DNA from: Isoptericola croceus
GTDB lineage: Bacteria > Actinomycetota > Actinomycetes > Actinomycetales > Cellulomonadaceae
Reading direction: 5' to 3'
Length of the DNA: 64,000 bases
Assembly (NCBI RefSeq): GCF_029382255.1
Contig: NZ_JARLLG010000001.1
Coordinates: 1-64,000, forward strand
Part shown: positions 57,603 to 64,000 of the stretch, piece by piece
How the letters are laid out: each line of letters starts with the position of its first letter
How positions within the stretch are numbered: position 1 is the stretch's first letter
Notes under the pieces: model-generated
What the model saw: the letters and a program-made list of their open reading frames with translations, nothing else
The model's database searches: none
What the model was told of the DNA's origin: nothing
Made by a program: the position numbers and the translations under genes

Positions 57603-59266
57603 CGGCCTGCTTCCGTTCCCGTCGGTGGAGGTGGTGCGCCGTCGGCCGGCACCGGTGCCGGCCGTACGCCGTCGAGCCACGCGTGCAGCGTGGAGCCTGC
57701 GGCCTCGACCCCGCCGCCACGGCGCTGGCAGGTCATCCGTACGAGCGCGAGGCCGATCCCCTGGTGGGCACCACGCCGCCCGGTGGCGCCGTCCTTGGTG
57801 GTGACACCCTGACGGAAGACTGCCTCGACCATCGACGCGGGGATGCCTGGCCCGGAGTCCCTGACGATGACGTCCACCCGGGTGCCCGTGGTGGAGACGG
57901 TCACCTCGACCCAACCTCCCGGTTCGATCGCGTCGATCGCGTTGTCCACCAGGTTGCCGACGACGGTGACCAGGTCGTATGCCAGCGTATCGCCCACCGG
58001 CGGCAGCGCGGAGTCCGGCGTGACGTGCAGCCGCGCCCCCTGCTCGACCGCCAGGCTCGACTTCGCGATGAGGAGCGCCGCCAGGGCGGGCTCGCCGATC
58101 GAGGCCACCACCTCGTGGACCAGCTTCTCCCGGAGCTCGCTGGCCTGGTGGATGTAGCGGGCCACGTCGGCGAACTCGCCCAGCTCCACCAGCCCCGCGA
58201 TCGTGTGCAGGCGGTTGGAGAACTCGTGCGCCTGGGCGCGGAGGGTGTCGGTGGCGGTCCGGCTGTCGTCGAGCTCCCGGCGCAGGGAGGTCAGCTCGGT
58301 GCGGTCTCGGAGGGTCGCGACGGCGCCCGCGTCCCGCCCCCGCACCAGGACGGGCATCCGGTTGAGCACCAGGACGCGGTCCTCCTGGACGACCACGTGG
58401 TCCTCGCCCTGGACACGTCCGGCGAGGACGTCCAGCACGGACTCCTCCAGGGGCAGGTCGGCGAGCGCGGTGCCGACGCCGTCGTCGGGCAGGCCGAGCA
58501 GCCGGACGGCCTCGTCGTTGATGATGGTCACCCGCCCGGCGGCGTCGATGCCCACCACGCCCTCCTTGATGCCGTACAGCATCGCCTCCCGGTGCTCCAC
58601 CAGGCCGGCGATCTCGCGTGGCTCCAGCCCCAGGGTCTGCCGCGTCACGCGACGCGCCAGCAGCAGCGAGCCGACCACGCCGATCGCGCCGCCGAGCAGC
58701 AGGTACACCAGCAGGTTGGGCACGGCGTCGGCGAAGAGCTGCACCGGGGTGGGGTACTTCACCGCCACCACCACGAACCCGAGGATCTCTCCGGTGTCCG
58801 CGTGCAGCACGGGCACGTGGGAGACGAGCTCGTGCGCGGCGCCGTCGTCGCGGACGCCGACCCACGACTGCCCCGAGGCGACCGGGCTGTCCTCGGTCGG
58901 CACCGACTGCCCCTCGGTGCCGTGGGTGTCCGCATGCACGGTCGCCTCGATGGTCGCGACGAGCACGTAACCGGCCCCGTACACGATCCGCGTGGTCTCC
59001 GCCTGGCCGCCGGCGGCGCTCCGCAGTCCCTCGTTCCCCGGCTCGGCAAGACTGTTGCGCACCACGGACGTGGCGGCGAGGTTCTCCGCGGCGGAGAGCA
59101 GCCGCTGCCCTTCCTCGTTCCGGAAGGCGGCGTCCGCCCCGGCGACGGACGTGGCGGCCACCGCCGCCACCGCGAGCAGCACGATGCACAGCTGCAGGAT
59201 CAGGAACTGGCTCGCCAGGGAGAGACCGCGGCGCGCCCGGGCGGTCCGCGTCGCGGTGCTAGCCAT
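57599..59266 (-). CDS. CitA/DcuS-type sensor histidine kinase
   Basis: A 555-residue membrane kinase of the carboxylate-sensing group. A first helix (about 20-42), an extracellular PAS-like sensor (about 45-180, with VRNSLAEPGNEGLRS and VSHVPVLHADTGEILGFVVV), a second helix (about 190-212), a cytoplasmic PAS (MLYGIKEGVVGIDAAGRVTI), the HisKA-like box RAQAHEFSNRLHTIAGLVEL, and an ATPase domain (GNLVDNAIDAIEP, DSGPGIPASM, GIGLALVRMTCQRRGG). It overlaps both partners in the unit: the binding-protein gene by eight bases upstream and the regulator by four downstream. Confidence 0.94.
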   Translation of the reverse strand: MASTATRTARARRGLSLASQFLILQLCIVLLAVAAVAATSVAGADAAFRNEEGQRLLSAAENLAATSVVRNSLAEPGNEGLRSAAGGQAETTRIVYGAGYVLVATIEATVHADTHGTEGQSVPTEDSPVASGQSWVGVRDDGAAHELVSHVPVLHADTGEILGFVVVAVKYPTPVQLFADAVPNLLVYLLLGGAIGVVGSLLLARRVTRQTLGLEPREIAGLVEHREAMLYGIKEGVVGIDAAGRVTIINDEAVRLLGLPDDGVGTALADLPLEESVLDVLAGRVQGEDHVVVQEDRVLVLNRMPVLVRGRDAGAVATLRDRTELTSLRRELDDSRTATDTLRAQAHEFSNRLHTIAGLVELGEFADVARYIHQASELREKLVHEVVASIGEPALAALLIAKSSLAVEQGARLHVTPDSALPPVGDTLAYDLVTVVGNLVDNAIDAIEPGGWVEVTVSTTGTRVDVIVRDSGPGIPASMVEAVFRQGVTTKDGATGRRGAHQGIGLALVRMTCQRRGGGVEAAGSTLHAWLDGVRPAPVPADGAPPPPTGTEAGR

Positions 59267-60218
59267 CGTCGGGCCCGCTGATCGACACCACTTGCTGGTC
59301 GAGGAAGTCGCGGAACTCCTCGGGGGGCAGGTAGGCGTCGGTCCAGCCGTTGACGGCCAACGTCTCCTGCCACTCGGGTGTCTCGCGGAGCTCGACGATC
59401 AGGTCACCGAGCGCGTCGGTCTCCGCGGGGCTCAGGCCCGGCGGAGCGAGGACGCCGCGCCAGTTCTCGAAGACCACGTCGACGCCCACCTCCTGGAGGG
59501 TCGGCGCATCGAGCCCCGCGACCCGGGCGGGCCCCGTGACGGCGAGCACCCGGAGCTGGCCGGAGTCGAACTGGGTGGCGTTCTGCGCATACCCGGTCAC
59601 GGCCACGTGCACCTGCCCACGCACGATGTCCGGGAGGAGCCGTCCCCCACCGTCGTACCCCTCGTAGACGACCTCGTCCACGTCGATGCCGATGGCCTGG
59701 GCCACCATCAGGGGGGCCTGGTGGTCGGGCCCACCGGGCTGCGACCCGCCGCCGACCACGATCCCGCCCGGGTCCGCACGCCACGCGTCGACGAGGTCCG
59801 CCATCGTCCGGAACGGCGAGTCCTGGGCGACCACCACGACGTTCGGTTCGACGAGGAGCCGGGCGATCGGCGTGCAGTCGGCCAGCCGGGCGTCGCCCGA
59901 CCACTGTCCTTGAGCGCCGGCGAGACCCAGGCCCATCACCATGAGCAGGCGCGGGTTGCCCTCCTCGTGGACCAGGCGCTGCATCCCGACCATGCCCCCG
60001 GCTCCGGGCAGGTTGAACACGTCCGCGCCGTCGACGGCGGAGGAGGCCTCCAGAGCGCGCGCGAGGTTGCGGGCCGTCAGGTCGTACCCGCTGCCCGGGG
60101 GGTTGGGCACCATGATCCGCACCCCGTGGGGATCGACGTCGGCGCTGACGGCGCACCCGCCGGTCGCGAGCAGCAGCACCGTCAGGACACGCGATGTCCA
60201 CGCCATGCCACGCTGCAT
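59259..60218 (-). CDS. Second TctC-type binding lipoprotein, co-encoded with the kinase
   Basis: A 319-residue Bug/TctC protein with a lipoprotein signal (VLTVLLLATGGCAV, lipid Cys about 22). Family segments are IMVPNPPGSGYDLTARNLAR, VFNLPGAGGMVGMQRLVHEE, TPIARLLVEPNVVVVAQDSP and DAPTLQEVGVDVVFENWRGV. It opens the kinase-regulator unit and overlaps the kinase, so it is a good candidate for an extracytoplasmic co-sensor, as proposed for BctC with the Bordetella BctDE system. ATG 60218 lies seven bases after TACCGT (60225-60230), a leaderless start; GTG 60224 is an alternative. Confidence 0.9.
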   Translation of the reverse strand: MQRGMAWTSRVLTVLLLATGGCAVSADVDPHGVRIMVPNPPGSGYDLTARNLARALEASSAVDGADVFNLPGAGGMVGMQRLVHEEGNPRLLMVMGLGLAGAQGQWSGDARLADCTPIARLLVEPNVVVVAQDSPFRTMADLVDAWRADPGGIVVGGGSQPGGPDHQAPLMVAQAIGIDVDEVVYEGYDGGGRLLPDIVRGQVHVAVTGYAQNATQFDSGQLRVLAVTGPARVAGLDAPTLQEVGVDVVFENWRGVLAPPGLSPAETDALGDLIVELRETPEWQETLAVNGWTDAYLPPEEFRDFLDQQVVSISGPDDG

Positions 60219-60275
60219 GAGCACACGGTACCCGCAGGCGTTCCGGGGCCGCGCCTGTTCCCGGTCGCGGGTACG

Positions 60276-61115
60276 TCACGGTTCGAGGTGTACCTCGCCG
60301 CGGGCGACGACGGCCCGGTTCTGCAGCACGGAGACCTCGACACGATCCTCGTCCGCGGTCGCGTAGACGTCTGGTCGGGGCACGTACTCGACGAAGTGGT
60401 CGATCCGCATCGACACCCCGGCGACGGAGCGCTCCGGCCGCAAGATGCTCGCCGCGCGCGACGCCGCCGAGACCAGGACGTGGCCCGAGACCCGGTCGAG
60501 CGTGGGGTCCACCTGCCGCGGATCGTCGGACTCCCACCCGATCTGGCCGAGCAGCCGATCGCCGCGCTGGTGCAGGACGGTGAGCGGTCCGGCATCGTGC
60601 CGGACGGGCGCCGTGCCGATCGGTGGCGCGTCGCCCCGGACCGCCGGGTAGGTCGCCGGGTCGATCGCCTGTGCCGAACCGCTGCCGTGCGCGATCTCGC
60701 GCGAACCCACCCGCAGCGTCACGGACGCCTCGAAGGCGCTGGTGACACCGTGACGCTCGCGGCGAGAGTGCAGGCGGGCGAACGCCGTCGCGCCGAACGA
60801 CCCGGAGTCCGGCAGGCGCGGCGGCCGCCCGGCCCACCGGAACGAGATCCTCAACAGGCTCAGGTGGTGGTCCGGCGGGATGGCGAGGCACTGGCGGGCC
60901 AGCACCATCCCGACCTGCCGCACGAGCTCCAGGCCCGTCAGGAGCGGCATCGGGCCGCCGTCCGGCAGGCCACGGGGCGCGGAGACCCGGACAGGCAGGT
61001 GCCAGGCCTCCGTGCCGGCCGCCGTCGCGCTCCCGACCTGGACGACTCCGGGACCGGCGTCACCGGCGTCCTGCCCGCTCACGAACATGCCCCGTTCAAG
61101 TTCTCCATGCTCCAA
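60276..61115 (-). CDS. AfsA-like (A-factor/gamma-butyrolactone synthesis) hotdog protein
   Basis: A 279-residue protein with two tandem hotdog-like halves of the AfsA type. The first half has PMPLLTGLELVRQVGMVLAR, then HLSLLRISFRWAG; the second has DRVSGHVLVSAASRAASILR, SVAGVSMRIDHFVEYVPRPD. In Streptomyces AfsA joins a beta-ketoacyl group to dihydroxyacetone phosphate, the first committed step to gamma-butyrolactone signals. No other pathway gene is nearby, so the product is unknown. ATG 61115 is used; ATG 61088 is possible. It lies 64 bp after a TetR gene in the same direction. Confidence 0.75.
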   Translation of the reverse strand: MEHGELERGMFVSGQDAGDAGPGVVQVGSATAAGTEAWHLPVRVSAPRGLPDGGPMPLLTGLELVRQVGMVLARQCLAIPPDHHLSLLRISFRWAGRPPRLPDSGSFGATAFARLHSRRERHGVTSAFEASVTLRVGSREIAHGSGSAQAIDPATYPAVRGDAPPIGTAPVRHDAGPLTVLHQRGDRLLGQIGWESDDPRQVDPTLDRVSGHVLVSAASRAASILRPERSVAGVSMRIDHFVEYVPRPDVYATADEDRVEVSVLQNRAVVARGEVHLEP

Positions 61116-61179
61116 GATGCCTGGTCACGGCGGATCAGTCCACCCGGACGGCGGTGGAGACGAGGCTTGGGCGGTCGCG

Positions 61180-63379
<2,200 letters not shown>

Positions 63380-63383
<4 letters not shown>

Positions 63384-64000
63384 GCGTCCAGCCTCGCCGG
63401 GAGGTCTGCGACGACGGTGAACCCGCCGTCCGGTGCGTCGTGTGCCCGGAGGGTGCCGCCGAGGAGGTACGCGCGCTCGCGCATGCCGTCGATCCCCGCA
63501 CCCGCCGGCCACGCGCCCGGCGCGCCACCGGCGCCGCGCCCGTCGTCGGTCACCATGATCCGCAACCGCCCGTCCGTGACGGCGAGCCGCACGAGCGCCG
63601 CCCGAGCGCCCGAGTGCCGCAGCACGTTCGTCAGCGACTCCTGCACGATCCGGTAGGCGGCGGCGTCCACGGTGGCGTCGATCGACCCGGTCGGCACCTC
63701 CACCCGCGTCGACACCGTCAGCCCGCTCGCCCGCGCGGGCTCGACGAGCGCGGCCAGGCCTGCCGGCCCGGTCGCGGCCGGCAACGTCTCCCGGTGGTGG
63801 GTGCCCGGCTCGTCCCGGTCCTGCGCGCTCCCCGCCGCGCCGTCCGGGTGGAGCGGGCGGCGCAGCACCTTCACGGTCGCCCGCAGCTCGTGCAGGGTGG
63901 CCGACGTCGCCTCGCGCACGTGCCGCAGCGCGGTACGGGCGCCGTCGTCGTTGCGTCCCACGGCCTCGCTGGCGACCCCCGTGTGCAGGGCGACGACGGA
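63380..64000 (-). CDS. Sensor histidine kinase, C-terminal part (runs off right edge)
   Basis: The visible 206 codons begin within the dimerisation/H-box helix, SVVALHTGVASEAVGRNDDG, just after the phospho-accepting His, and go on through LHELRATVKVLRRPLHPDG, the HATPase_c domain RIVQESLTNVLRHSGARAAL, VTDDGRGAGG and GAGIDGMRERAYLLGGTLRA. This is the HisKA_3/NarX-type kinase that usually partners LuxR-type regulators. The sensor and transmembrane parts lie outside the window. Confidence 0.9.

Noticed and set aside
56937-59189. One continuous frame joining the response regulator with an upstream 530-codon extension
   Set aside because: The extension is in the wrong frame of the kinase gene and has no domain; the real regulator starts at ATG 57602.

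Overview
This 64-kb window is very GC-rich, has G/C at almost every third codon position, uses many GTG starts and several apparently leaderless promoters. It carries actinobacterial gene types (ROK and LacI regulators, an AfsA homologue, RNase J, CmtR-like sensor, FIMAH-tailed secreted enzymes). I infer a Micrococcales soil/plant-litter actinobacterium, most like Cellulomonadaceae/Promicromonosporaceae; the genus is not determined.

Layout. 0-6.6 kb: end of a GNAT acetyltransferase, an LLM-class oxidoreductase, a wrecked arginine/ornithine antiporter in front of an intact arginine deiminase, a divergent VOC/TetR pair with two visible operators, then a GH2 glycosidase preceded by the stub of an SGNH esterase gene. 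6.9-14 kb: a tightly overlapping seven-gene operon, the Ebo-type cluster (inositol-phosphate-synthase-like enzyme, UbiA prenyltransferase, TIM-barrel isomerase, EboA, EboB/TatD, EboE, EboF phosphodiesterase). Its ROK repressor gene lies at the end, divergent from a long structured leader and two secreted proteins (a sugar dehydrogenase with binding domains and a secreted isomerase-like TIM barrel). The two ROK-flanking promoters look alike, so they may form one regulon.

20-27 kb: small housekeeping genes, then an arabinan module (GH127 beta-L-arabinofuranosidase and secreted ricin-GH43 arabinanase) sharing a LacI-type operator motif. 27-36 kb: RNase J, SulP transporter, MFS transporter, a frameshifted prfC, MerR and HxlR regulators, a SnoaL-like protein, and a deletion scar joining the ends of two lost genes. 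36-39 kb: a response regulator, histidine kinase and an orphan TAXI binding protein.

39-49 kb: a galactan/arabinogalactan utilisation locus: LacI repressor with two operators, a two-permease ABC importer with its binding protein (no ATPase), intracellular GH42 and a secreted multidomain GH30 enzyme. 49-53 kb: LhgO-like oxidase with a LacI regulator, a CmtR-like metal sensor with a CDF transporter, and a lipoprotein. 53.7-60.2 kb: a TctC/histidine kinase/response regulator sensory set followed by a complete TctCBA tripartite transporter. 60.3-64 kb: an AfsA-like gene, a TetR regulator with two perfect operators, an alpha/beta hydrolase, and a LuxR-type two-component system running off the right edge.

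The most unusual items are the Ebo-type operon with a MIPS-like enzyme in place of a visible sugar-phosphate cyclase, its ROK-linked structured leader with a possible leader peptide, two separate solute-receptor/two-component sets, several gene wrecks, and a family of very long perfect terminator hairpins. All similarity statements come from reading protein motifs; no database search was possible.
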